Notes under the pieces: model-generated
Told to the model about the DNA's origin: nothing
Seen by the model: the letters and a program-made list of their open reading frames with translations, nothing else
Database searches by the model: none
Part shown: positions 31,563-39,542 of the stretch, one piece after another
Numbering within the stretch: position 1 is the first letter of the stretch
Layout: every line of letters begins with the position of its first letter
NCBI GenBank assembly: GCA_934631985.1
Contig: CAKTYE010000011.1
Span: 1-48,763, forward strand
Direction of reading: 5' to 3'
Length of the DNA: 48,763 bases
DNA from: an uncultured Clostridia bacterium
GTDB taxonomy: Bacteria; Bacillota; Clostridia; Christensenellales; Aristaeellaceae
Translations under genes and position numbers: made by a program

Positions 31563-32954
31563 TCAAGCAGCGGCGCGCTGCTCCAATGCTGTCAGTCGGC
31601 GCATTTCCGAGCGCACCAGCACCAGCGCCAGCAGCACTGAAAGTACATCCGCGATGGGAGCAGCCCACAGCATGCCCACTACGCCAACGCGCGGCGCAAG
31701 AAGCAGCAGCGCAGGCACAAAGAACACCACATCCCGGGCCAGGGAAAGCAGTGTGGATTGCAGCGGGCGGCCCATGGCCTGGAGGAAAATACTGTTGACC
31801 TTTTGCAGGCAGGTCAGGAGAATTCCGCCAAGGAAAATACGGAAGCACAGCTGGGCATAATCGTTGTACAACGCACTTTCGCTGCCAAACAGGCTGATGA
31901 ACAGTTGCGGACACAGCTCAAGCAAAAGCGTTGCGATCACGCCCACAATGCATACGGCGATCAGCATGGTACGGTACGTTTCTTTTACGCGCCGATAATT
32001 CCCGGCGCCGAAATTGTAGCCCACAATGGGCTGACCGCCAACGCCGATGCCCACGGCAAAAGCGATGACAATGGCAAAGACCTTCATGACGATACCGACA
32101 GCAGAAAGGGGAATGTTTGCACCATAGATGGAATCGTTCCCGTACCGCGCGATCATGTTGTTGGCAACCGCCATGACAATGACGATCGCAAGCTGAATGA
32201 CAAGGCTGCTTACGCCAAGCTCGACAATGCTGCGCACTGTCTTTTTGTGCAGCCGAAAGCTGTCTGGGCAAAGCTGAAAGGTCTTTGTCTTTCGGAAATA
32301 CAATGCGGAAAGCAGGGCAGTGACGATCTGACCGGCGGCAGTGGCAATAGCCGCACCTGTCACACCCCAGCCGAGGACAAAAATCGCAATGGGGTCAAGG
32401 ATCAGATTCATGACTGCACCGATGATCGTAGACAGCATGGCATATTGCGGTGCGCCGTCAGCACGAATGATGCCGTTGCAGGCAGAGGTAAAAATGTAAA
32501 AGGGCAGACCAATGAGAATGGGCAGCATGTAGTCCTTTGCATAGTCCAGGCATTCCGCAGTAACGCCGAACAGCGTCAGAATGCGGTCCTCAAACAGAAA
32601 TCCAATCGCCGTCAGCAAGATGGCGCACAGCAGGGACAGCGTGATGCAGTTGCCAACGCTGCGGTGTGCGTCGTCTGCGTCATGCCGTCCTAGCGAAAGG
32701 CTGAGCAGCGCAGCCGCACCGTCGCCGATCATCAGCGAAAGCGCCAGCGCAATGACCGTAAACGGGTAGACAACGTTGGTGGCAGCATTGCCCAGATAGC
32801 CAACGCCCTGCCCAATGAAAATTTGATCGACGATGTTGTACAGTGCGCTGACCAGCATGGACAGCACACAGGGAATAGAGAATTTTGCCAGCAGCTTGCC
32901 AATGGGTTCTGTGCCGAGATAGGCGCTTTGCTGCGCCGAAGAAGCCTTTGTCAT
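31563..32954 (-). CDS. MATE family multidrug efflux transporter
   Basis: A 463-residue polytopic protein with about 12 membrane helices in two related halves, typical of MATE exporters that use Na+ or H+ gradients to expel drugs. Signature regions are PCVLSMLVSALYNIVDQIFIG cut at YNIVDQIFIG, NAATNVVYPF, GDGAAALLSLSLGR, and in the second half GGQPIVGYNFGAGNYRRVKE. The ATG at 32954 is preceded by GGAGGG. An intrinsic terminator lies only about 20 bases upstream of the start in the leader, so expression is likely controlled by attenuation. Confidence 0.94.
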   Translation of the reverse strand: MTKASSAQQSAYLGTEPIGKLLAKFSIPCVLSMLVSALYNIVDQIFIGQGVGYLGNAATNVVYPFTVIALALSLMIGDGAAALLSLSLGRHDADDAHRSVGNCITLSLLCAILLTAIGFLFEDRILTLFGVTAECLDYAKDYMLPILIGLPFYIFTSACNGIIRADGAPQYAMLSTIIGAVMNLILDPIAIFVLGWGVTGAAIATAAGQIVTALLSALYFRKTKTFQLCPDSFRLHKKTVRSIVELGVSSLVIQLAIVIVMAVANNMIARYGNDSIYGANIPLSAVGIVMKVFAIVIAFAVGIGVGGQPIVGYNFGAGNYRRVKETYRTMLIAVCIVGVIATLLLELCPQLFISLFGSESALYNDYAQLCFRIFLGGILLTCLQKVNSIFLQAMGRPLQSTLLSLARDVVFFVPALLLLAPRVGVVGMLWAAPIADVLSVLLALVLVRSEMRRLTALEQRAAA

Positions 32955-32974
32955 CCTTAATCCCTCCAGAAATA

Positions 32975-33028
32975 AACAAAAAGCATGTGTCCGAAAAGCT
33001 AGATTTACACCTTTCGGATACATGCTTT
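32975..33028 (-). terminator. Attenuator-type terminator in the MATE leader
   Basis: A 17-bp stem: AAAGCATGTGTCCGAAA (32980-32996) against TTTCGGATACATGCTTT (33012-33028) with one wobble and a 15-base loop, followed on the minus strand by TTTTTGTTT. It lies between the promoter at 33101-33129 and the MATE start. A segment near the transcript's start (ATGCTTT) can pair with AAAGCAT in the stem's first arm as a possible antiterminator. A tiny ORF of four codons (MPQG) at 33035-33049 precedes the stem. Confidence 0.75.
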
Positions 33029-33100
33029 GTATGTTCAGCCTTGCGGCATGCGATTGCTGCCTTTTCTGCTGCTCTCGAGCGCAGCAGGGAAAGCATCGTT

Positions 33101-33129
33101 ATTTTACGAAAACCTGCCGGGATTGTCAA
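33101..33129 (-). promoter_or_regulatory. Strong promoter of the MATE transcript
   Basis: Minus-strand consensus TTGACA (33129-33124) and TAAAAT (33106-33101), 17-base spacer, about 140 bases upstream of the MATE start. Confidence 0.8.
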
Positions 33130-33165
33130 GCAAAATTTCTGAACAAAAGGAAAACAATGCGCGTA

Positions 33166-33194
33166 TTGCCGCATGTATGCGAAACGCATATAAT
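33166..33194 (+). promoter_or_regulatory. Promoter of the secreted-protein gene at 33241
   Basis: TTGCCG at 33166-33171 and consensus TATAAT at 33189-33194 with a 17-base spacer, divergent from the MATE promoter. Confidence 0.75.
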
Positions 33195-33240
33195 AGCAAT
33201 GATGAAGTATCATCAAAACAGGAAGGAAAGGAGGGAAATC

Positions 33241-33912
33241 ATGCGGAAGGGATTGGTGATCTGGCTGGCGCTTTGCCTGATGTTCGTCAGTGTGGCGGCG
33301 CTTGCGTCTGTGCCAGAATGCTTTGAGGTATCGGAGCATGCAGTCTATGCGGCAAGCCGCGATACAGCGCCTGTAATGCAGTGTCTGCGTCAGGAGCATT
33401 ATCGCGGATTGCCAAATAGCGAAAGAGCGCTTCAGACGGCAGTGGCGGGTGCAGGATACCTGCGTGCAGGGCGCGTGGATGCGGTATATAACAGCAACGG
33501 CAGCTTGCGTCAGCTCAATTACAGCGACCTGACCCATGCGCTGACGTATCGCTATGTGCCGGAGCGCGGCTGGGAAAAGCACGACCGTGACGATGATCTT
33601 TGGCTGCCCTGCAAAGCGCCGAAGTACATGGATACGCAAGACCGCGCTCGCGTACACAGCTACGGCTGCAATGCACTGAAGGACGGGGACGGTGAAGTAG
33701 ACAGCGCATCATCTAGTCATGCGGCAGGCGAGGAGCCACTGGCAGACGAGGATGCCGACCCGGCGCGAAGACAGCGGCTTTTTTCTGCGGAAATGCAGGG
33801 GAAAGCCGCCTTTTTATTTTGGCAGGCACGCCGTGGGGCAGTTGACCTTTTTCGTCCGGCATGGTACATTATAAAGAGTGACTGTCCTAAAGGAGGCTTC
33901 CTGTTTGTTTGA
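33241..33912 (+). CDS. Secreted hypothetical protein with a suspicious run-on C terminus
   Basis: I do not recognise the family. The 223-residue frame starts with a signal peptide (MRKGLVIWLALCLMFVSVAA) after AAAGGAGGG. The body (residues about 25-150) contains DAVYNSNGSLRQLNYSDLTH and RYVPERGWEKHDRDDDLWLP and looks like a small folded secreted domain. From about residue 178 the frame reads through an intrinsic terminator (33774-33820), then the promoter and ribosome-binding site of the next gene, and overlaps that gene's first codons. Its last 45 residues therefore look non-functional. The natural end is probably lost through a frameshift or missing stop: the other two frames both stop at 33677-33695. 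Confidence 0.65.
   Translation: MRKGLVIWLALCLMFVSVAALASVPECFEVSEHAVYAASRDTAPVMQCLRQEHYRGLPNSERALQTAVAGAGYLRAGRVDAVYNSNGSLRQLNYSDLTHALTYRYVPERGWEKHDRDDDLWLPCKAPKYMDTQDRARVHSYGCNALKDGDGEVDSASSSHAAGEEPLADEDADPARRQRLFSAEMQGKAAFLFWQARRGAVDLFRPAWYIIKSDCPKGGFLFV
33774..33820 (+). terminator. Intrinsic terminator inside the 3' part of the 33241 frame
   Basis: GCGGCTTT (33774-33781) pairs with AAAGCCGC (33802-33809); an inner CTGC/GCAG stem extends the hairpin, and TTTTTATTTT follows at 33811-33820. Confidence 0.8.
33842..33870 (+). promoter_or_regulatory. Promoter of the radical SAM-rng-miaB operon
   Basis: TTGACC at 33842-33847 and TACATT at 33865-33870 with a 17-base spacer, 35 bases before the TTG start of the radical SAM gene. 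Confidence 0.6.
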
Positions 33913-35746
33913 CCAGAAGATCGAGGAAATGATCGAGCAGGTGCAGAAACCTGCCAGGTATATCGGCGGCGAAATGAACACCGCCATTAAGCCCTGGAGC
34001 GAGGCGGAGATTCACTTCGCCTTTTGCTTCCCGGATACTTATGAGGTTGCCATGTCCCACTTGGGCATGAAAATTCTTTACGGGGTATTGAACGAGCAGC
34101 CCTGGGCGCTGTGCGAACGTGTATGCATGCCCTGGGTGGATATGATGGAACTGATGAAGCAGAACGGAGTTCCGTTGTTCTCGCTGGAGACCCGTATGCC
34201 GCTGAATCAGTTTGATATTGTGGGCTTTACACTCCAATATGAGATGAGCTATACGAACATCCTGACCATGCTGAAGCTGGGCGGCGTTCCACTGCACACC
34301 AGTGAGCGCGGGATGGAGGATCCCATCGTATGCGTGGGCGGCCCGTGCGCGTTCAACCCGGAACCGCTGGCAGACTTTGTGGATGCGGTGATGATCGGCG
34401 ATGGCGAGGAACAGATCGTTGAATTCAGCGAGGCTGTCCGCGCCTGGAAAAAGAGCGGCAAGCCTCGTGTAGAGTGCCTGAAGGCGCTGGCGAAGATCGA
34501 CGGCGTGTATGTGCCGTCTTTCTATGACGTGACCTATCATGAGGATGGAACGATCGCTGCCTTTACGCCCAATTGCCCGGAAGCGCCTGAGAAGGTTCGC
34601 AAGCGCATTATTCTGGACATGGACAAGGCCTATTATCCCAAAGAAATCCCTGTGCCGTATGCTGAGATTGTGCATGACCGCATCATGCTGGAGATCATGC
34701 GCGGCTGCACACGCGGCTGCCGCTTCTGCGAGGCGGGCATGCTGTACCGCCCTGTGCGGGAACGCAGCGTGGAGCATTTGATGGAGTTGGCCCGTTCGCT
34801 GGAAAAAAGCACAGGCTATGAGGAGATCAGCCTGTCCTCTTTGTCCAGCGGCGACTATTCCTGCCTGCCGGAGTTGGTGCATGACCTGATGGTGGAGTTC
34901 AAAGAAAAGCGAGTATCTGTCAGTTTGCCTAGTCTGCGCATTGACAGTGTGCTGAAGGATTCGCTTGCGGAAACCCAGCAGGTGAAAAAGTCCAGCCTGA
35001 CCTTTGCGCCCGAGGCGGGTACCCAGCGGCTTCGTGACGTTATCAACAAGGGCGTTACCGAGGCAAACCTGCTGGAAAAGGTCACGGACGCCTTCGAGGG
35101 CGGCTGGAGCAGCGTGAAGCTGTATTTTATGATTGGTCTGCCTACCGAGACCTTCGAAGATCTGGACGGCATTGGTCATTTGGCGCAGGTGGTCAATCAG
35201 GCTTATTTCAAGGTGCCCAAGGAAAAGCGGGCGCGCGGTCTGCGCGTGACGTGCAGCGCGTCCAGCTTTGTGCCGAAGCCCTTTACGCCCTTCCAGTGGG
35301 AGCCGCAGAACACCCAGGCGCAGATCAAAGAAAAGCAGGCGTATCTGCGCGAAGTGCTGCGCCGCATCAAGGGTGTGAATTTCAACTGGCATGAGCCGGA
35401 GGTCAGCTATTTGGAAGCATGCGTCTCTCGGGGCGACCGGCGCATTGGTCGCGTGCTGGAGAAGGCTGTGGAAAAGGGATGTATGCTGGACGGCTGGAGT
35501 GAGCAGTTCAAGTTTGACGCTTGGATGGAGGCGTTCAAGGACTGCGGACTGGATCCCGAATGGTATGCCTATCGCCGCCGCGGTAAGGATGAGATCCTGC
35601 CCTGGGATTTCATCGACGCCGGTGTAACAAAGGCGTTTCTGTGGCGGGAAAAGGAGCGGGCCGAACGCGCGGAGGTTACGCCTGACTGCCGTAAGGGCTG
35701 TCAGGGCTGCGGACTGCGCCGCTTTGAGGGGGTGTGCCGTGCATGA
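33905..35746 (+). CDS. TIGR03960-family B12-binding/radical SAM protein
   Basis: A 613-residue protein with an N-terminal B12-binding-like domain (IHFAFCFPDTYEVAMSHLG, then FDIVGFTLQYEMSYTN) and a radical SAM core with Cys268xxxCys272xxCys275 in RGCTRGCRFCEAG for the [4Fe-4S] cluster that cleaves S-adenosylmethionine. The C terminus has extra cysteines (DCRKGCQGCGLRRFEG) that may bind a second cluster. The family is conserved in Firmicutes next to DUF2344 and Rne/Rng; the substrate is unknown but an RNA-related role is suspected from context. The start is TTG at 33905, with AAAGGAGG 8 bases upstream. Its stop overlaps the next start (ATGA). Confidence 0.92.
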   Translation: MFDQKIEEMIEQVQKPARYIGGEMNTAIKPWSEAEIHFAFCFPDTYEVAMSHLGMKILYGVLNEQPWALCERVCMPWVDMMELMKQNGVPLFSLETRMPLNQFDIVGFTLQYEMSYTNILTMLKLGGVPLHTSERGMEDPIVCVGGPCAFNPEPLADFVDAVMIGDGEEQIVEFSEAVRAWKKSGKPRVECLKALAKIDGVYVPSFYDVTYHEDGTIAAFTPNCPEAPEKVRKRIILDMDKAYYPKEIPVPYAEIVHDRIMLEIMRGCTRGCRFCEAGMLYRPVRERSVEHLMELARSLEKSTGYEEISLSSLSSGDYSCLPELVHDLMVEFKEKRVSVSLPSLRIDSVLKDSLAETQQVKKSSLTFAPEAGTQRLRDVINKGVTEANLLEKVTDAFEGGWSSVKLYFMIGLPTETFEDLDGIGHLAQVVNQAYFKVPKEKRARGLRVTCSASSFVPKPFTPFQWEPQNTQAQIKEKQAYLREVLRRIKGVNFNWHEPEVSYLEACVSRGDRRIGRVLEKAVEKGCMLDGWSEQFKFDAWMEAFKDCGLDPEWYAYRRRGKDEILPWDFIDAGVTKAFLWREKERAERAEVTPDCRKGCQGCGLRRFEGVCRA

Positions 35747-36414
35747 GGATGCTGGCTGTGTTTATCAAGGGTGAGCGACTGCGCCACATCGGACACCTGG
35801 ACCTGATGCGGGCCATGCAGCGCGCCCTTCGCCGGAGCGAATTGCCCGTCAGCTACAGCAAGGGCTTCAATCCGCATATTTTGGTGACGTTTGCTTCCGC
35901 ACTGTCCACGGGTGCGTGGGGAACGCATGAGCTGATGGACGTGACGCTGGACGAGGAGGTTGCGCCCGAGGCCTTTATGGAGGCCATGAACAAGGCACTT
36001 CCCGAGGACCTGCGCGTAACGTCCGCACGATCCATGGAGGAACGGCATCCTGCACTGATGGCGACGGTCGCCGCAGCAGAGTATGCGATCACCTTTTTAG
36101 ACGAGGCAGTACCCACGAAGCTGGCAGCCTGTCAGAAAGCCTTTCTGGCGCAGAATGAGATCATTACCCCACGCAAAACGAAAAGCGGCGTGAAGGACTG
36201 CGACGTAAAGCCGCTGATCTATGGCTTGAGCGTGACGGGCAGCACGGTGTATGCGAAGCTATGCCTGACGGAAAGCAGCTCCTGCAAGCCTGAGATGCTG
36301 CTGACGGCCTGGTGCGGGTTTGCAGGCTGTGAGGTCGCACGGCACCTGATTTGCCGGGAGCGGCTGTATGGTCGTAATGCGGCGGGAGAGCTTGCTCCCC
36401 TGGAGACACTGTAA
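35743..36414 (+). CDS. TIGR03936/DUF2344 family radical SAM-associated protein
   Basis: A 223-residue protein of the DUF2344 family, found as a separate partner or as the C-terminal part of the TIGR03960 radical SAM protein. Recognisable blocks are FIKGERLRHIGHLDLMRAMQ, ALRRSELPVSYSKGFNPHI and the middle TGAWGTHELMDVTLDE. ATG at 35743 is chosen (GAGGGGG 9 bases upstream, 4-base overlap with the previous stop) rather than the GTG at 35734. The constant linkage with the radical SAM protein implies one complex. Biochemical role unknown. Confidence 0.92.
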   Translation: MRMLAVFIKGERLRHIGHLDLMRAMQRALRRSELPVSYSKGFNPHILVTFASALSTGAWGTHELMDVTLDEEVAPEAFMEAMNKALPEDLRVTSARSMEERHPALMATVAAAEYAITFLDEAVPTKLAACQKAFLAQNEIITPRKTKSGVKDCDVKPLIYGLSVTGSTVYAKLCLTESSSCKPEMLLTAWCGFAGCEVARHLICRERLYGRNAAGELAPLETL

Positions 36415-36416
36415 AG

Positions 36417-37604
36417 ATGGAACGAAACCTTTATGCCGTGTCAGGCTCCAATGCGGCGATTGCCGTAACTGAGGATGGACGGCTTTGCGAGTATCTTCCC
36501 GGTGCGGGCTGGAACACAAGCCTGGCAGAGACGATCTTCAAGGGCCGTGTGGAGCGCGTTGTTCCGGGTATGCGGGCAGCGTTCGTGCAGCTAGGGCTGG
36601 AAAAGAATGGGTTCCTGCCGCTGAAAGAAAACAGCCATACCGTGGATTGGCCCAAGCTGCAAAGCGGGCAGGAGGTCCTGGTGCAGGTGAAGAAGGATCC
36701 TGCGGGCCAGAAGGGCGCATTCCTGACGCGGGACATTACGCTTGCAGGACAGTATGTCCTGCTGATGCCGCAGAACCGCTATATTGGCGTTTCGGCGCGG
36801 GTGATGGATGAGAACCAGCGTGAGACGCTGACAGCGCTGGGCCGGGAGATCAGCGTGGGACGCTATGGTCTTGTGATGCGAGCCGCAGCCATAGAGGCGG
36901 ATGTGACTGATGTAGCAGAGGAGGCGCATGCGCTTTGTGAGCGTTGGGAAGCGATTGTCAAACGTATGCCTACGGCCCATGCACCCTCTGTACTGGAGCG
37001 CCCGCGCACAGCGCTGGAACGCCTGCTGGATGATTATCTGTCCCGGGGAAACACGCGCCTGATAACGAACGATCAGGCTCTTGCAGCATCACTGAAGGAC
37101 AGGCTGCCTGTGACCTGCATGCCGGAGCTTGACCTGGAAACGATTCCGGGGCTGCAAAAGCAGTTAGACGAAGCGCTGCAGCGGCGGGTCTGGCTGCGCA
37201 GCGGCGCAAATCTGTTCATCGACCCTTGTGAGGCCATGACGGTCATTGACGTCAACAGCGCAAAGTTTACCGGGAAGCATGGTCTGGAAGATACCCTGCT
37301 GCAACTGAATTTGGAAGCGGCGAAGGAGATCGCACGGCTGGTGCGGCTGCGCAACCTTGCGGGCATCATCCTCATCGACTTTGTGGATATGACAAGCGAG
37401 GAGCATCGCCGGCAGGTTCAGCAGGCGCTGGAACAGGCGCTTGCCGCCGACCGGGTCAAGACGGTCGTGCATGGCTTCACCAGCCTGGGGCTGATGGAAA
37501 TGACACGCAAAAAGACAAGCCTCCCCCTGCGGGAGCAATTAACAGCACCCTGCCCGCACTGCCACGGCACGGGACGGGTGGAAAGGAAGAATACGGATGC
37601 GTGA
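36417..37604 (+). CDS. rng: Ribonuclease E/G family protein
   Basis: A 395-residue single-strand-specific endoribonuclease of the RNase G type, acting in rRNA maturation and mRNA decay. An S1 RNA-binding domain (FKGRVERVVPGMRAAFVQLG, GFLPL) opens the protein. The catalytic aspartates are in MTVIDVNSAKFTG and IILIDFVDMTSEEHRRQV. The zinc-link cysteines CPHCHGTGRV are at the extreme C terminus, where the protein ends instead of continuing into the small domain of longer RNase G. In many relatives rplU-rpmA-obg follow; here miaB follows directly, overlapping by 8 bases. Confidence 0.93.
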   Translation: MERNLYAVSGSNAAIAVTEDGRLCEYLPGAGWNTSLAETIFKGRVERVVPGMRAAFVQLGLEKNGFLPLKENSHTVDWPKLQSGQEVLVQVKKDPAGQKGAFLTRDITLAGQYVLLMPQNRYIGVSARVMDENQRETLTALGREISVGRYGLVMRAAAIEADVTDVAEEAHALCERWEAIVKRMPTAHAPSVLERPRTALERLLDDYLSRGNTRLITNDQALAASLKDRLPVTCMPELDLETIPGLQKQLDEALQRRVWLRSGANLFIDPCEAMTVIDVNSAKFTGKHGLEDTLLQLNLEAAKEIARLVRLRNLAGIILIDFVDMTSEEHRRQVQQALEQALAADRVKTVVHGFTSLGLMEMTRKKTSLPLREQLTAPCPHCHGTGRVERKNTDA

Positions 37605-39009
37605 ACACGCTCCTGTGGTTGTGAGCGAAGCAGAACAGGCGCTCCAACGGAATTATATCGATCAGGTGCGGGCGCTGCCCCGCCGCCCGCAAAGCTATCA
37701 TGTGGTGACCTATGGCTGTCAGATGAACGCGCATGACAGCGAAAAGCTGGCGGGCCTGCTGCGGGAAATGGGCATGGCGGAGGCTCCCACCCGCGAGGAA
37801 GCCGATCTGGTGCTGTTCAACACCTGCTGTGTGCGGGATAATGCCGAGCGCCGCGCGCTGGGCAATGTGACTTGGCTGAAGGAGCTGAAGCGCGACAAGC
37901 CGGAGCTGCTCATCGGCGTGTGCGGCTGTATGATTCAGCAGCCGGGCATGGCGGAAAAAATCCTGAAGCAGTATAAGTTTATCGACCTGGCCTTTGGCAC
38001 GGCGAACCTGCATCGTCTGCCTCAGCTGCTGTATGAGGAGCTGACCACGCATAAGCGTGTGGTGGAGGTGGATCGGGGGGAGGACGTGATCGCCGAGGGT
38101 CTGCCGGTGAAGCGCCTGCGCCCGGATCATGCGTACATCACCATCATGTATGGCTGCGACAACTTCTGCTCCTACTGCATCGTGCCTTATGTGCGCGGAC
38201 GGGAGCGCAGCCGGGACATGGACGCGATTGTGCAGGAGGCCGAGGAGCTTTACCGCAGCGGTGTGAAGGAAATCATGCTGCTGGGGCAGAATGTAAATTC
38301 CTATGGGAAGGGCCTGCCGGGTGCGCCAACCTTCGCGCAGCTGCTTCGGCGGCTGGATGCTATCGGCATTCCGCGTATTCGGTTCATGACCTCCCATCCC
38401 AAGGATCTGTCGGATGAGCTGATCCAGGCCATGGGGGAATGCAGGCATGTTTGCCCGCAGTTCCATCTGCCGGTGCAGTCTGGTAGCGATGCGATCCTCA
38501 AGGCGATGAATCGCCATTACGACCGTGCGTCCTATCTGGACAAGGTGGAAAAGCTGCGCCGCGCGGTACCGGGCGTCGGCCTGACAACGGACATCATTGT
38601 CGGCTTCCCCGGCGAGACGGAGGAGCAGTTTGAGGACACGCTTTCGCTGGTGAAGCAGGTGGGGTATGACTCGGCATTTACCTTTATCTATTCGCCCCGT
38701 CCCGGCACCAGGGCGGCTTCCATGACGGAGCAGGTGCCATCAGAGGTGGCGCAGGCACGGCTGGAAAAGCTGCTGAAGGCACAGGAGGAAGCACAGGCTG
38801 CGGCACAGAAGCGCTTCCTTGGCATGGAGGAGGAAGTGCTGGTGGAATCGCTCAGCCGCAGAAGCGACAAGGCGGTTTCGGGCAAGGGACTTCATGGCGT
38901 ATCCGTGACCTTCCTGGGCAGCGCGGCAGATATTGGACAGATCGTGCGGGTACGCATTACGGAATGTGCAAACAATACCCTTCGGGGGGAACGAATCGAA
39001 AAGGAGTGA
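37597..39009 (+). CDS. miaB: tRNA-2-methylthio-N6-dimethylallyladenosine synthase
   Basis: A 470-residue radical SAM methylthiotransferase that adds the 2-methylthio group to i6A37 in tRNA. The N-terminal UPF0004 cluster cysteines are 41 (TYGCQMN), 77 (NTCCVR) and 111 (GCMIQQ); the radical SAM cluster is Cys187/191/194 in GCDNFCSYCIVPYVRGRERS; the C terminus is a TRAM domain (residues about 405-468). The order matches MiaB and not MtaB or RimO. miaA, which makes its i6A substrate, is encoded three genes downstream in the same block. Confidence 0.96.
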   Translation: MREHAPVVVSEAEQALQRNYIDQVRALPRRPQSYHVVTYGCQMNAHDSEKLAGLLREMGMAEAPTREEADLVLFNTCCVRDNAERRALGNVTWLKELKRDKPELLIGVCGCMIQQPGMAEKILKQYKFIDLAFGTANLHRLPQLLYEELTTHKRVVEVDRGEDVIAEGLPVKRLRPDHAYITIMYGCDNFCSYCIVPYVRGRERSRDMDAIVQEAEELYRSGVKEIMLLGQNVNSYGKGLPGAPTFAQLLRRLDAIGIPRIRFMTSHPKDLSDELIQAMGECRHVCPQFHLPVQSGSDAILKAMNRHYDRASYLDKVEKLRRAVPGVGLTTDIIVGFPGETEEQFEDTLSLVKQVGYDSAFTFIYSPRPGTRAASMTEQVPSEVAQARLEKLLKAQEEAQAAAQKRFLGMEEEVLVESLSRRSDKAVSGKGLHGVSVTFLGSAADIGQIVRVRITECANNTLRGERIEKE

Positions 39010-39016
39010 CCTTTCT

Positions 39017-39433
39017 ATGGAAAAGGTATTGGAGCAGGCTCGCCTGCTGGCGGAAGCCATTGCGGAGAGCGAGGTTTATCAGCATATGCACCAGTGTGAA
39101 AATGACGCCATGAAGGACACAGACGCGACCCGGGCCATTGCAGACTTTGTAGAAAAGCGCCAGAAGGTGGAAAGTCTACTGGCGGAGGGCAACATGGATC
39201 ATGCTGCCCTGGCAGAGGCCAGCAAGGCCATGGAGGATGCAGAGAAGCTGGTGAACGCACAGCCGAAGGTGCGCGCAATGCAGGAAGCCCGCGAAGCATT
39301 CACCCAAATGATGAACAACGTGAATCAGATCTTGCGGTTCATCATCACTGGGGAAATGGGGGAGCCTGGCGGATGCAGCGGCTCCTGTGAGGGATGTGGC
39401 GGCGGCTGTGGAAGCTGTGGCGGCTGTCACTAA
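39017..39433 (+). CDS. YlbF family protein with a Gly/Cys-rich C-terminal tail
   Basis: A 138-residue mostly helical protein of the YlbF/YmcA family. In B. subtilis YlbF, YmcA and YaaT form a complex that helps RNase Y cut mRNA and affects sporulation and competence. Residues 1-112 are the helical domain (EQARLLAEAIAESEVYQHMH, FVEKRQKVESLLAEGNMDH). Residues 117-138 are a tail of Gly and six cysteines (120, 124, 127, 131, 134, 137: CSGSCEGCGGG), absent from B. subtilis YlbF, possibly for metal or Fe-S binding. AAGGAG overlaps the miaB end. Placement between miaB and mutS is frequent in Clostridia. Confidence 0.88.
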   Translation: MEKVLEQARLLAEAIAESEVYQHMHQCENDAMKDTDATRAIADFVEKRQKVESLLAEGNMDHAALAEASKAMEDAEKLVNAQPKVRAMQEAREAFTQMMNNVNQILRFIITGEMGEPGGCSGSCEGCGGGCGSCGGCH

Positions 39434-39443
39434 GGAAACGAAG

Positions 39444-39507
39444 GGGCGCATGACATATTTGAAGGCCATGCGCCCAAGAAACCGCGCTTTATCGTAAGGC
39501 GCGGTTT
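39444..39507 (+). terminator. Two tandem hairpins between ylbF and mutS
   Basis: GGGCGCATG (39444-39452) pairs with CATGCGCCC (39467-39475), and immediately after, AAACCGCGC (39479-39487) with GCGCGGTTT (39499-39507). The second is followed only by a weak T-run, so full termination is uncertain; partial termination or mRNA stabilisation is possible. Confidence 0.5.
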
Positions 39508-39542
39508 GCTTGCCGTTATACGACACGAAGGAGAATCAAAAT

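Noticed and set aside
32680..33657. Minus-strand frame crossing the MATE leader and the secreted-protein gene
   Set aside because: It reads through a terminator and two promoters and overlaps MATE in another frame; it starts immediately at the transcript start without a ribosome-binding site.
33887..35392. Long open frame on the minus strand (about 500 codons) opposite the radical SAM gene
   Set aside because: It mirrors the codon bias of the sense gene, has no ribosome-binding site, and its translation (rich in His, Arg, Gln, Leu) resembles no family. The sense protein is clearly conserved.
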